DNA from: a virus
Strand: one strand, 5' to 3'
DNA length: 58,793 nt
IMG/VR virus record: IMGVR_UViG_3300017786_003035
Coordinates: 1 to 58,793 of that record
Shown in pieces: positions 7,301 through 14,165 of the stretch. The notes beneath the pieces were generated by a model, which saw nothing but the letters and a program-made list of their open reading frames with translations, was not told the origin of the DNA and did no database searches. Position numbers and translations under genes: made by a program. Numbering within the stretch: position 1 is the first letter of the stretch; each line of letters begins with the position of its first letter.

Positions 7301-7850
7301 TTTGTTCACACAATAAATTCATGTGTACTACACACGCCATAGCGTAAGATATGGCATGTGCTTTCTTAAAATAATACTCACCGTTGGTCGGCTTTACCCA
7401 AACCTCTGATAGTATCTTTTCCCAACTTTCGTTTGCTAGGTGTCGCTTTGCTGGACGTATTATTGCCAGTGTTGCCGCCAATTGTTGTACCGAAGTAGGC
7501 TTCAATTGTTTCAATAGACTGTCGTGTCCGCTTAGATGAAATACTTTGTCGACGAAGTCTTTGTGTTCCAGTAGTTGCCATAATGGTTCCCTTTCCATAA
7601 GTTCTTGTAGATGTGCCTCGTCTCTTACATCTTTGTAAATAGACACATTTAAAAAATCTAGTTTAAAGTAACCGCGTTCTTCAGCTGTCTTGTGTTCGAT
7701 AGTAGATAAATTATCTACTGGGTTGTGTGGTATTTCTGTAGCATACACACCAGTGTTATGTTTCTTACCTGTGTTTAATTTTGCCACACGATGCTTGAGT
7801 CTACTAAGCACAATAGTTCTGTCAGCAAAGTCAATATCGATATCAGGCAT
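7290..7850 (-). CDS. Miniature DnaE (DNA polymerase III alpha)-like protein
   Basis: 186 aa. The order of motifs follows the catalytic core of bacterial DnaE in compressed form. PDIDIDF (2-8) matches the PDFDIDF motif with two catalytic Asp. HNTGVYATEI (31-40) matches the HAAGVVI region. GYFKLDFLNV (60-69) matches the KFDFLGL motif with the third catalytic Asp. VFHLSGHDSLLKQLKPT (103-119) matches the FQxES...LKP segment, and LAATLAIIRPAK matches the L..A..RPG segment. FKKAHAISYA (161-170) matches FNKSHAxAYA. PHP, most of the fingers and all C-terminal domains are missing. Whether it polymerises anything is unknown. The start ATG has GGA about 8 nt upstream. Confidence 0.7.
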   Translation of the reverse strand: MPDIDIDFADRTIVLSRLKHRVAKLNTGKKHNTGVYATEIPHNPVDNLSTIEHKTAEERGYFKLDFLNVSIYKDVRDEAHLQELMEREPLWQLLEHKDFVDKVFHLSGHDSLLKQLKPTSVQQLAATLAIIRPAKRHLANESWEKILSEVWVKPTNGEYYFKKAHAISYAMACVVHMNLLCEQINS

Positions 7851-8018
7851 TTATATTGTCCAACTCTTTAGTTGTTCTTTAGTAGGCTTCATAGGTTCTA
7901 GTTTTTCTATTGCTCCACCTTTGGCTAGAAACTTAGCCATACGCTCATCAAGTTGTTGTTGTAATTCTTGTGGTGACGGCGTTGTATAATCTTTTGTATC
8001 CTTTTTATCTCTAATCAT
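7851..8018 (-). CDS. Small charged protein (55 aa)
   Basis: ATG 8018 to TAA 7851, with a clear GGAGAAAATT Shine-Dalgarno. The product is helical and Gln/Lys-rich (SPQELQQQLDERMAKFLAKG) and ends KPTKEQLKSWTI. It follows the 47-aa gene by an ATGA overlap and abuts the DnaE-like gene, so the three form one translational unit. I recall similar short proteins in marine T4-like phages but know no function. Confidence 0.7.
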   Translation of the reverse strand: MIRDKKDTKDYTTPSPQELQQQLDERMAKFLAKGGAIEKLEPMKPTKEQLKSWTI

Positions 8019-8158
8019 AATTTTCTCCAACTGTTAGGTTGGCCTTCTTTAGGAGTTTGTCCAATGTACTCTTCTCCTGTTTCTTGATCAATTAACTTCC
8101 ACTTCATTGGTGCTTTTGTTTTTATAACAAGTGTAACTGGTTCATCAAGTTCGTACAC
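8015..8158 (-). CDS. Small protein (47 aa) with GTG start
   Basis: GTG 8158 is spaced 5 nt from GGAG; another GTG two codons upstream (8164) is too close to the Shine-Dalgarno. The product has a beta-hairpin pattern (YELDEPVTLVIKTKAPMKWK, then LIDQETGEEYIGQ) and a basic end. Its TGA overlaps the ATG of the 55-aa gene. No known domain was recognised. Confidence 0.65.
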   Translation of the reverse strand: MYELDEPVTLVIKTKAPMKWKLIDQETGEEYIGQTPKEGQPNSWRKL

Positions 8159-8171
8159 AGTCACTCCGTTC

Positions 8172-8675
8172 TTAAGTTTTCTTTGCTTCTGCATTCGCTA
8201 CTGCTTCTTTCCACTTAGCAGGAATACAATGGTCCCGCATACTAATTCCGTTCAACTGATCTAATTTTTGTTGAAACGCTCTTCCAGCATAACCAAAAAG
8301 CCATTCTTCTCTTACCTTGCCTTGTACTGTAGTCCATTGAGCACGTATCTCAGTTGGTCTTATAATTTCTACAGTAACTCCTGGGTAACTAAGATCAGTT
8401 TCAAACATACTTACATCACCTTTTCTAGTTTCAAGGATAGCAGGGTTAATTGCCATCATCTCCATATCAGATACTTGATTAGTACAACTGTTTAGCATAA
8501 TAAAAAATCTATGCGGAAGTCCTACTTGATTAGCGGCTAGTGCTAATCCTCTTTTTGCTTTTAACAAATCCCACATTTCTTTTTTTAATTCTTCTAAATT
8601 AAGATCATTATTTTCAAAGTCAAACTCTTCTACTGTTTGATCTAGTGTGTCATTTGGATATAACAATACTTCCAT
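8172..8675 (-). CDS. Peptide deformylase homologue lacking all metal ligands
   Basis: 167 aa, the length and layout of phage peptide deformylases, which remove the N-terminal formyl group of new proteins. Motif 1 survives as GLALAANQ (43-50; normally GxGLAAxQ). Motif 2 reads ETDLSYPG (92-99), with Asp94 where EGCLS has its metal Cys. Motif 3 reads QQKLDQLNG (135-143), with Gln136, Lys137 and Gln140 in place of His, Glu and His of HExxH. All three metal ligands and the catalytic Glu are therefore replaced, while the frame and fold-forming residues are intact. It is most likely catalytically dead and kept for binding. TAATG-type coupling links it to the oxygenase gene upstream. Confidence 0.85.
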   Translation of the reverse strand: MEVLLYPNDTLDQTVEEFDFENNDLNLEELKKEMWDLLKAKRGLALAANQVGLPHRFFIMLNSCTNQVSDMEMMAINPAILETRKGDVSMFETDLSYPGVTVEIIRPTEIRAQWTTVQGKVREEWLFGYAGRAFQQKLDQLNGISMRDHCIPAKWKEAVANAEAKKT

Positions 8676-9238
8676 TACTTTTTCTCCTCATACATATAGT
8701 CTATAACAAAGACTCTTTTATTTTGTCTAGTAGGATACGTTCCATGTATAACTGTGCTTTTCATAATAAGAACATCTCCTTTGTTAGGCTTGTAACATAA
8801 ATCATGTGTGTTACCTTCGCCGTCATATAAAAAAGCAAAAGTCCCACCGTGGTATGTAGATAAATCATCGTCGGGGTCAGTCAAATAACAAACAGCTGAA
8901 ATTTTATTTACTGTTTGGTCGCTGTGCCTGTGTGCTTTTTGCCATCCACCTTTACGATAGTCTACAGTCCATAACGCACATAACTCTGTTAGTTCTATAT
9001 TTAACCCTACTTCGTCTATCTTTGACTGTAAAAATGGCTTATACTTCCATTGATTGAGATATGCGTTAGGATGGATATTCCATTGCTTGCCTCTATATGT
9101 ACTAGTCTGATCACTCACATCTTCGCGTGTTTCTGCTGGAAATACTTTCTTATCCCAATGATAATCAAACTCTTCGTAATCATCATAATGACTTTCAATA
9201 ATCCATTGATGAGCATTACCTAATAAATGCGTTTTCAT
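8675..9238 (-). CDS. 2OG-Fe(II) oxygenase-like protein
   Basis: 187 aa. The double-stranded beta-helix pattern is visible. KAHRHSDQTVNKISAVCYL (about 102-120) supplies the first metal-site segment, a GGTFAFL strand follows, KGDVLIMKSTVIHGTYPT supplies the distal His, and KRVFVIDYMY supplies the Arg that would hold the 2-oxoglutarate carboxylate. Such proteins are common in T4-like marine phages and often sit next to deformylase genes. The substrate is unknown; a nascent protein or host protein is possible. The first metal motif is not a textbook HxD, so activity is not assured. Confidence 0.7.
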   Translation of the reverse strand: MKTHLLGNAHQWIIESHYDDYEEFDYHWDKKVFPAETREDVSDQTSTYRGKQWNIHPNAYLNQWKYKPFLQSKIDEVGLNIELTELCALWTVDYRKGGWQKAHRHSDQTVNKISAVCYLTDPDDDLSTYHGGTFAFLYDGEGNTHDLCYKPNKGDVLIMKSTVIHGTYPTRQNKRVFVIDYMYEEKK

Positions 9239-9921
9239 AAATTGCTTTCCTTTACTACTATTTTTAATGAGTCAACGTCTGCTTTCATCTTTCTAAATCT
9301 CATAGCCCAATGCTGTGGATTTAGAACATGAAACACAATATCAAGTTGTTCATCACTAAACTTACCTAACATTTCTTTCCCACTACTACAATTTAGTATA
9401 AGCCACGGACTAACCTTACCATCTCTGATATCTCTAGTTACTCGATTCAAACTACAATATCTAAAATAGTCATTCCATGGTGCTTGTGCTTCTGTAGCCC
9501 ATTCCATCATATTATCAATACTACGTCTTACTGCTACTTCCATATCTTCTTTAAGTATAAGTTCAAGTGCGTATTTTTCGTACAGTTCGTCTCTACACCA
9601 ATGATCAAGTTTTACTCTACTTGTTACTACATAGTCAATATACTTCTCAGGATATAATGGTCTTACATTGCTAACAAAACTACCAAATTTAACAAAGGCA
9701 TTATAGTAAGCACTATTACAAAACTCTTCGTATGTCTTTTCTTTTTTAGCACCCGCACTTAATTTATAGAATCTACCAAAAGCATAAAATCCTAGTTGTA
9801 CTCTTTTTTCATTCTTTTGTAATGCTCTACGTTTCTTTTCGCACATATGTACAGCTAATGTTTTTTCTTTAACATAACTACTACCGCAGTATTCGCATTT
9901 GAATGGTTTATCAATTGTCAT
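9235..9921 (-). CDS. Zinc-finger conserved phage protein
   Basis: About 228 aa from ATG 9921, which begins just after the stop of the SGNH gene; an in-frame Met at 9972 would overlap that gene by 47 nt. The N-terminus has a C2H2/C2HC finger: KCEYCGSSYVKEKTLAVHMC (Cys-x2-Cys-x12-His-x-Cys). The rest is helical, with a VQLGFYAFGRFYKL segment, an AYYNAFVKFGSFV segment and DHWCRDELYEKY. I recognise this layout as a widespread hypothetical protein of T4-like ocean phages. The finger suggests nucleic-acid or protein binding. Function is unknown. Confidence 0.75.
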   Translation of the reverse strand: MTIDKPFKCEYCGSSYVKEKTLAVHMCEKKRRALQKNEKRVQLGFYAFGRFYKLSAGAKKEKTYEEFCNSAYYNAFVKFGSFVSNVRPLYPEKYIDYVVTSRVKLDHWCRDELYEKYALELILKEDMEVAVRRSIDNMMEWATEAQAPWNDYFRYCSLNRVTRDIRDGKVSPWLILNCSSGKEMLGKFSDEQLDIVFHVLNPQHWAMRFRKMKADVDSLKIVVKESNL

Positions 9922-9925
9922 CTGT

Positions 9926-10657
9926 TTAAACGATCCATTCGATACTTTTCGGTGATTCAAATATTCTATCATACTCTTTAAATTCCAATGCCGATATTTT
10001 CTTGTGCCATTCGTCTACTAATGCTTTTGTTTTATCACTTACTTTATATTGTAACACATCTTCAACGAAAGAGCAATGCTCTAATGGCAAAGGGTGATCT
10101 TCAATTAACCAATTTCCGTCTCTTTTATATTGTGGTCTTGTCTTATCAGTTTCTATACCTGGATACCAAAATTGTTCTGTCATAGTTTTAGTTTGCGGAG
10201 TTACCCATTCTTTATATAAATCAAGAACTGGTCTTATACTAAGGTCTTCAAGTAGTAGTCCGTCAATGTAAGGGTTATTGATGTGTGTACTAATAACGTT
10301 TGCGTTTGACGCTCTAAGAGCTTGTAAGGTGCTAGTAATTGTAGCACAGTCTCTATATACATAGTATTCTAAATCTTGAAATGTATTCTTACTATGGAAT
10401 ACATTACCGTGGCAATTCCATTTACTGTCACTATATTCATCTTCTCTAAAAAAGTTACTCCACATAATAATAATTGTGTCGTCGCTATTAAATTTCATTT
10501 TAGCATTTGTTTCGTGAATACGTTGACTGATTAGTTGATTACCGCTTCCAAGTTTGCCACAGTTGTATCCTTCATCAACATCGTTAATAATAATATCAGC
10601 CCAAGTAGGATAATAATATTTTGTGAAGCTACATCCATAAGCAAAAAATCTACTCAT
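9926..10657 (-). CDS. SGNH-hydrolase-like protein
   Basis: 243 aa. It begins MSRFFAYGCSFT, the block I element (GCSxT) of SGNH/GDSL-like proteins. A GSGNQLISQRI segment (block II/III-like Gly and Asn) follows, then an IIIMWSNFFR strand and an NANVISTHINNPY strand. A C-terminal EDHPLPLEHCSF provides a D-x-x-L-x-x-H pattern for the catalytic Asp/His. These proteins in phages are usually annotated only as hypothetical; esterase or deacetylase activity on a glycan is plausible. A second SGNH-like protein lies in the glycan cassette (24342-25034). Confidence 0.65.
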   Translation of the reverse strand: MSRFFAYGCSFTKYYYPTWADIIINDVDEGYNCGKLGSGNQLISQRIHETNAKMKFNSDDTIIIMWSNFFREDEYSDSKWNCHGNVFHSKNTFQDLEYYVYRDCATITSTLQALRASNANVISTHINNPYIDGLLLEDLSIRPVLDLYKEWVTPQTKTMTEQFWYPGIETDKTRPQYKRDGNWLIEDHPLPLEHCSFVEDVLQYKVSDKTKALVDEWHKKISALEFKEYDRIFESPKSIEWIV

Positions 10658-11109
10658 AGTTTTACTTTATCCATTCCGTATTCTTTTGCTAGTGCTTGAA
10701 TATCTTTCTTTGTCATAATCTTAGCAAGCATTTCTATTTCGTCTATTTTCTTATTAGGATATAGTTCTGCTAAAAACTTAGACGACTTACTGTTATCAGT
10801 TGTTTTCTTTTTGTAACCAATCCATTGATGATATTCGATCTTTTTACTGTTACCTGATAAACATATTAGTTGCCATAGTAACTTCTTATGTTTCTGTAGT
10901 GTAAAGAAATGTTTGTTGTAGTATTCGTTTGTTTTGAATATAGCAAGCTCTTGATTATCTCTGCCACCGGAAACACTGCTAACATATCTGTTTAGTAGAT
11001 AGAAACTTACTTGTTTCTTTTCGTCATCAGTTAATTCATCCCATACATTTGTTGCGCCCATGTCGATGGCCGCTAGTATATCTTTTATCGGGAGTTTTGT
11101 TTGTGCCAT
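10654..11109 (-). CDS. Conserved phage protein, possibly clamp-loader small-subunit (gp62)-like
   Basis: 151 aa. The layout resembles the small clamp-loader subunit of marine T4-like phages as I recall it: an N-terminal KDILAAI helix, an ELTDDEKKQVSFYLLNRYVS segment, a Tyr/Lys-rich middle with HQWIGYKKK, and a C-terminal IEMLAKIMTKKDIQALAKEYG pair of helices. The gene is not next to the sliding clamp or large loader subunit, which are not in this window, so a paralogue with another role is equally possible. It overlaps kdsB by 25 nt at its start and the SGNH gene by 4 nt at its end. Confidence 0.45.
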   Translation of the reverse strand: MAQTKLPIKDILAAIDMGATNVWDELTDDEKKQVSFYLLNRYVSSVSGGRDNQELAIFKTNEYYNKHFFTLQKHKKLLWQLICLSGNSKKIEYHQWIGYKKKTTDNSKSSKFLAELYPNKKIDEIEMLAKIMTKKDIQALAKEYGMDKVKL

Positions 11110-11762
11110 TCTTTTACATCCTCAGGTGTGTTAATCTCAATTCCGTTAAACTCAACTTCAACACAACCAATCTCAACATTATTTTGTATCCAACGCAGTT
11201 GCTCAAGTTTCTCAATCTCTTCTTCTTTACTAGGCTTTGTATCTTTTAATATCGGCGCAAGTCCTGATCTGTATCCATATATACCAAGATGCCAATCACC
11301 GTATGCTAATTTTGCTCTACAAAACCAATGTGCGTAATCTCCTGTTCGTATTAGTTTAACACAATTTGGATCTTTTAGCAAGTCTTTTGGCATACTAGTA
11401 TAAGCAGTTGCTACATCATATAAGTCTAGTTTGTCTTTTACTGCCCTAATAATTTTTCTATTAATGTCAGGCATGTCACCTTGTACGTTTATAACTTTAT
11501 CATATTGTGTTGGTAGTTGTGATAGAGAACCAAAGCATCTTTCAGTGCCACTTTGATAATCTCTATTATCAATAATTGTTTGTCCTTCTGGAATTACTTC
11601 TGCTACACGTTCGTCGTCTGTTAATACAAATGTGTCTATCTCAGCTGGACAATTATCGTATACTCGACGTACCATTGGAACACCGTCTAATAGTGCTAAT
11701 GGTTTCTCTGGAAACCTTGTACTGCCAATTCTAGCAGGTATAAGAATAACGCACGATTTCAT
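11085..11762 (-). CDS. kdsB: CMP-Kdo synthetase (3-deoxy-manno-octulosonate cytidylyltransferase)
   Basis: 225 aa, slightly short of the bacterial 245-250. It activates Kdo with CTP to give CMP-Kdo. The nucleotide-binding loop is PARIGSTRFPEKPL (9-22); SGTER (71-75) and NVQGDMP (92-98, the metal-binding Asp region) are family signatures. A HLGIYGYR segment and a LEQLRW helix towards the C-terminus also match KdsB. It overlaps kdsA by 32 nt upstream, so the last two steps before Kdo transfer are coupled (KdsA, then KdsB; a Kdo-8-P phosphatase is not seen here and would be a host function). The product could feed the KpsS/KpsC-like proteins encoded further along. Confidence 0.93.
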   Translation of the reverse strand: MKSCVILIPARIGSTRFPEKPLALLDGVPMVRRVYDNCPAEIDTFVLTDDERVAEVIPEGQTIIDNRDYQSGTERCFGSLSQLPTQYDKVINVQGDMPDINRKIIRAVKDKLDLYDVATAYTSMPKDLLKDPNCVKLIRTGDYAHWFCRAKLAYGDWHLGIYGYRSGLAPILKDTKPSKEEEIEKLEQLRWIQNNVEIGCVEVEFNGIEINTPEDVKEWHKQNSR

Positions 11763-12504
11763 CTACTACCTTTTCAAAGTTATCTAGTCTAAGCATATTT
11801 GGACCATCGCTTGGCGAGTCATCAGGCATAGGGTGGACTTCGAGGAAGAAGGAAGTGACCCCAAGAGCAGACCCAGCACGAGCAAGCCCAGGCACGTAAT
11901 CACGATTCCCGCCGCTACTAGTCCCCAGTCCTCCGGGTTTTTGGACAGAGTGCGTAACATCAAACACAATATCAGAATCATAATTATCGAGCATATAGAT
12001 AAGACCAGTATAATCGACAACAAGACTATTGTATCCAAAACTTGTACCTCTCTCTGTAACCCATACTTCTTTAGCGCCTTCTGTCTTAGACAATATGCCT
12101 TTCATGTCCCAGGGTGCTAAGAATTGTCCCTTTTTTATATTTACTATTTTATCTGTAGCACAAGCCGCTTGTAATAGATCAGTTTGTCTACATAAGAAAG
12201 CAGGTATCTGATACACATCAACAGCATCTTTAAATTCTCTTTCAATACGAGAAACTTGTACATAGTCATGTACATCTGTAAGTGTCTTTACACCTAGTTC
12301 TACTTTCAAAGCAAGAAAGTCAGTTAGTGTTGTTTCTAAGCCTACACCACGTTTGCCGCTTTGACTTGATCTATTGGCTTTGTCAAAACTTGCTTTAAAT
12401 ATGTATTCGATTCCATGTTTGTCACATACACGTTTACATTCTTTAGCAATCATTAAACTATCAGTCAATGTTTCGTGTTGACAAGGTCCTGCTATAATTC
12501 TCAA
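11731..12504 (-). CDS. kdsA: Kdo-8-phosphate synthase
   Basis: 257 aa (E. coli about 284). It condenses phosphoenolpyruvate with arabinose-5-phosphate. Signatures: AGPCQHE (5-11), FKASFDKANRSS (36-47), QIPAFLCRQTDLL (99-111), NIKKGQF (122-128), and FDVTHSVQKPGG (181-192). Cys8 in AGPC is the position that binds metal in metal-dependent KdsA enzymes, so this copy probably belongs to that class (family knowledge). It is coupled to the cupin gene upstream by an ATGA-type overlap and to kdsB downstream. The set lies behind an early promoter at 12851-12879. Confidence 0.93.
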   Translation of the reverse strand: MRIIAGPCQHETLTDSLMIAKECKRVCDKHGIEYIFKASFDKANRSSQSGKRGVGLETTLTDFLALKVELGVKTLTDVHDYVQVSRIEREFKDAVDVYQIPAFLCRQTDLLQAACATDKIVNIKKGQFLAPWDMKGILSKTEGAKEVWVTERGTSFGYNSLVVDYTGLIYMLDNYDSDIVFDVTHSVQKPGGLGTSSGGNRDYVPGLARAGSALGVTSFFLEVHPMPDDSPSDGPNMLRLDNFEKVVDEIVRYSYTC

Positions 12505-12830
12505 TGTGATCTCCTACCATCAAACACACATACAAAGTAAAGTTCTTCGTACATGCCTGCGTGTACTCTATGGAATACTCCGTCTTCAATTAATACAACA
12601 TCGCCTGGCTGAACTTTGATAGTATCATCATCTAGTTCCATCTTACCAGTACCTTCAATAAAGTAATATACTTCTTCTTGGCCTTCATGCTTGTGGCCTG
12701 ATGTTGCTTTACGTGGTTGTAGTCTAGTGCTACTAACTACTAAATTCTTTAGTGTTGTATTATCTTTTACAACATATCTTTCATCTTGTTTAGCAACTTC
12801 TCCACCTATATCATTAATGCTTAATCTCAT
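12501..12830 (-). CDS. Cupin-domain protein, first gene of the kds operon
   Basis: 109 aa single cupin barrel. Cupin motif 1 is seen as GHKHEGQEEVYYFIEGTG (about 44-61) and motif 2 as QPGDVVLIEDGVFHRV (about 73-88), so the usual two His, one Glu, and distal His are all present. Such small cupins near sugar-nucleotide genes are often sugar-phosphate isomerases or epimerases; arabinose-5-phosphate supply for KdsA would fit but is only a guess. The start has an AGGAAATAAA leader, 14 nt from the predicted +1. Confidence 0.8.
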   Translation of the reverse strand: MRLSINDIGGEVAKQDERYVVKDNTTLKNLVVSSTRLQPRKATSGHKHEGQEEVYYFIEGTGKMELDDDTIKVQPGDVVLIEDGVFHRVHAGMYEELYFVCVFDGRRSH

Positions 12831-13090
12831 TTTATTTCCTGTGTTTTAATAATATAATATGTATTCACTAATTTGTCAAGAAGTTTTTTTAATGTTTTGT
12901 TGGTTTTGGCTAACTCCAACAGTTCGTTCCATTCAGCTGTTGTTAACATTTTACCTTGGGCTCTTGCTACACCTTCTGAACTTCCACCTACAATCCAACG
13001 AGGAATGTCAGGCTTATCGCGATAACGAGCGTAGACAACATCGTCGCTACGCTCGTATATCATTGCTTCATTTGGAAGTAAATTTCCCAA
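12827..13090 (-). CDS. Conserved small phage protein (87 aa)
   Basis: The product opens MGNLLPNEAMIYERSDDVVY, continues with RDKPDIPRWIVGGS, and ends with a helical AEWNELLELAKTNKTLKKLL segment. I recognise the IYE-x-SD-x-VVYAR and LAKTN-x-x-LKK pattern from hypothetical proteins of marine T4-like phages. No enzymatic motif was seen. It follows the YhhQ gene by 1 nt, and its 3' end carries the promoter of the next operon. Confidence 0.7.
   Translation of the reverse strand: MGNLLPNEAMIYERSDDVVYARYRDKPDIPRWIVGGSSEGVARAQGKMLTTAEWNELLELAKTNKTLKKLLDKLVNTYYIIKTQEIK
12851..12879 (-). promoter_or_regulatory. Early promoter of the cupin-kdsA-kdsB operon
   Basis: TTGACA (12879-12874), 17-nt spacer, TATATT (12856-12851) on the minus strand, located inside the end of the upstream 87-aa gene. 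Predicted +1 near 12844 gives a 14-nt leader with AGGA. Confidence 0.75.
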
Positions 13091-13091
13091 C

Positions 13092-13802
13092 TTACTTCGA
13101 CTTCTTTTTAGCAGGAGTTTTCTTAGCCGGTGCTTTTACTTTAGCTTTGGCTTTTGGCTTCTCCACTACTTCGTCTTTAAGAACTAAAGCATCTACACCA
13201 AACTTGTCCTTCAAATATTTAAGTAACAAGCCGTATGCTGGTAGGAACACAATTAAGCCTACAACAATTTTTGTTAATGTATTGTTGAATGCTACTGGTC
13301 CAACCCACGGCGCAGGATAAAATGCTGTGTAGAAAAACGCATATGTATCAATAATGTTTGCCGCAATAGTTGATACTGCTGGAGCAATCCACCACGCACT
13401 CATACGCTCTCTAATATGTTGGAATACATATACGTCAAGCATTGTACCTACAGCATATGCCGTACCTGATGCTAAACCTACTCTGTACGCATGTTCATCA
13501 CCTAGTGCTAATAGTACTAGTACTGATGCTACAATAGCAGGAATAATTGCCATTGCTACAACGGCTCTACCTGCTTGCTTACCAACTAGACGTACTGTTA
13601 AGTCAGTTGCTACAACAACGATCGGAAATGTAAACGCCGCCGCCGCTAATGGAAATGATCCAAACAAGGGCAATTCTGCTCCTGGGAATAAATCAAATCT
13701 AATTGTCACCAAGTAATTACTAACAGCAATTACTAGTGTGTGTAGAATCACAAGATTCCTTACAAGCGTCTTGTCTACACCTTCTAAAAGTTTTGTGAAC
13801 AT
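13092..13802 (-). CDS. yhhQ: Queuosine-precursor transporter, YhhQ/VUT family
   Basis: 236 aa integral membrane protein with about six hydrophobic segments between residues 15 and 195. Family-like features include the VSNYLVTIRFDLFP first helix, FPIVVVATDLTVRLVGKQAGR after helix 2-3, and SAWWIAPAVSTIAANIIDTYAFF in the last third. YhhQ proteins import preQ0/preQ1 for tRNA or DNA 7-deazaguanine modification. The C-terminal 30 residues are a Lys/Ala/Pro repeat tail (KAKAKVKAPAKK...) not typical of the bacterial family, probably cytoplasmic and disordered. No queuosine biosynthesis gene is visible here. The lower Met and Shine-Dalgarno (AGGAGAACAT) support the start at 13802. Confidence 0.85.
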   Translation of the reverse strand: MFTKLLEGVDKTLVRNLVILHTLVIAVSNYLVTIRFDLFPGAELPLFGSFPLAAAAFTFPIVVVATDLTVRLVGKQAGRAVVAMAIIPAIVASVLVLLALGDEHAYRVGLASGTAYAVGTMLDVYVFQHIRERMSAWWIAPAVSTIAANIIDTYAFFYTAFYPAPWVGPVAFNNTLTKIVVGLIVFLPAYGLLLKYLKDKFGVDALVLKDEVVEKPKAKAKVKAPAKKTPAKKKSK

Positions 13803-13810
13803 ATGTTCTC

Positions 13811-14164
13811 CTATTTTTTCACTTTTGTTCCGACAGTTCTACGCACAATATCATTGTGGTTGAATTCTGCCCAATAAAGTTCAAAAGCAACTCCGTCTTC
13901 GAGGCCTTCGAACTGATGGATTTTACCAGGCTTAACTTGTGTAAAATCCCCTGCTTCAAGAATGGTTTCATCTACGAGACCATCCTGATCATCTTGCCAA
14001 ACACGGACAAGCATCTTGCCCGATTCAACAAAGAATCCGTTCCATTTATATTGGTGTTCATGTTCTGAACACTTAAAACCTTTTTTGTATTCGATACGAT
14101 GAAACTCTAGTACACCGTTAGCGTGGATCAATTCAGTCTGACCCCAAACTTTTCCTGCTTTCAT
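13811..14164 (-). CDS. Cupin-domain protein
   Basis: About 117 aa from ATG 14164, which follows the previous stop directly (TAAAATG) and sits 12 nt after GGAG; a Met at 14182 would extend it by 6 residues. It opens MKAGKVWGQTELIHANGVLEF, then has a cupin motif with CSEHEHQYKWNGFFVESGK (His, His, Tyr/Lys) and a second, EAGDFTQVKPGKIHQFEG (distal His). Related phage proteins start with the same KxGKVWGxTE. It resembles the cupin at the far end of the plus-strand sugar block (56708-57145). Probably binds a sugar or metal; substrate unknown. Confidence 0.8.
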   Translation of the reverse strand: MKAGKVWGQTELIHANGVLEFHRIEYKKGFKCSEHEHQYKWNGFFVESGKMLVRVWQDDQDGLVDETILEAGDFTQVKPGKIHQFEGLEDGVAFELYWAEFNHNDIVRRTVGTKVKK

Positions 14165-14165
14165 T

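Noticed and set aside
12859-13320. Plus-strand frame opposite yhhQ and its neighbour
   Set aside because: Hydrophobic and Leu/Phe-rich only because it is antisense to Lys/Ala and membrane coding; it overlaps two well-supported genes.
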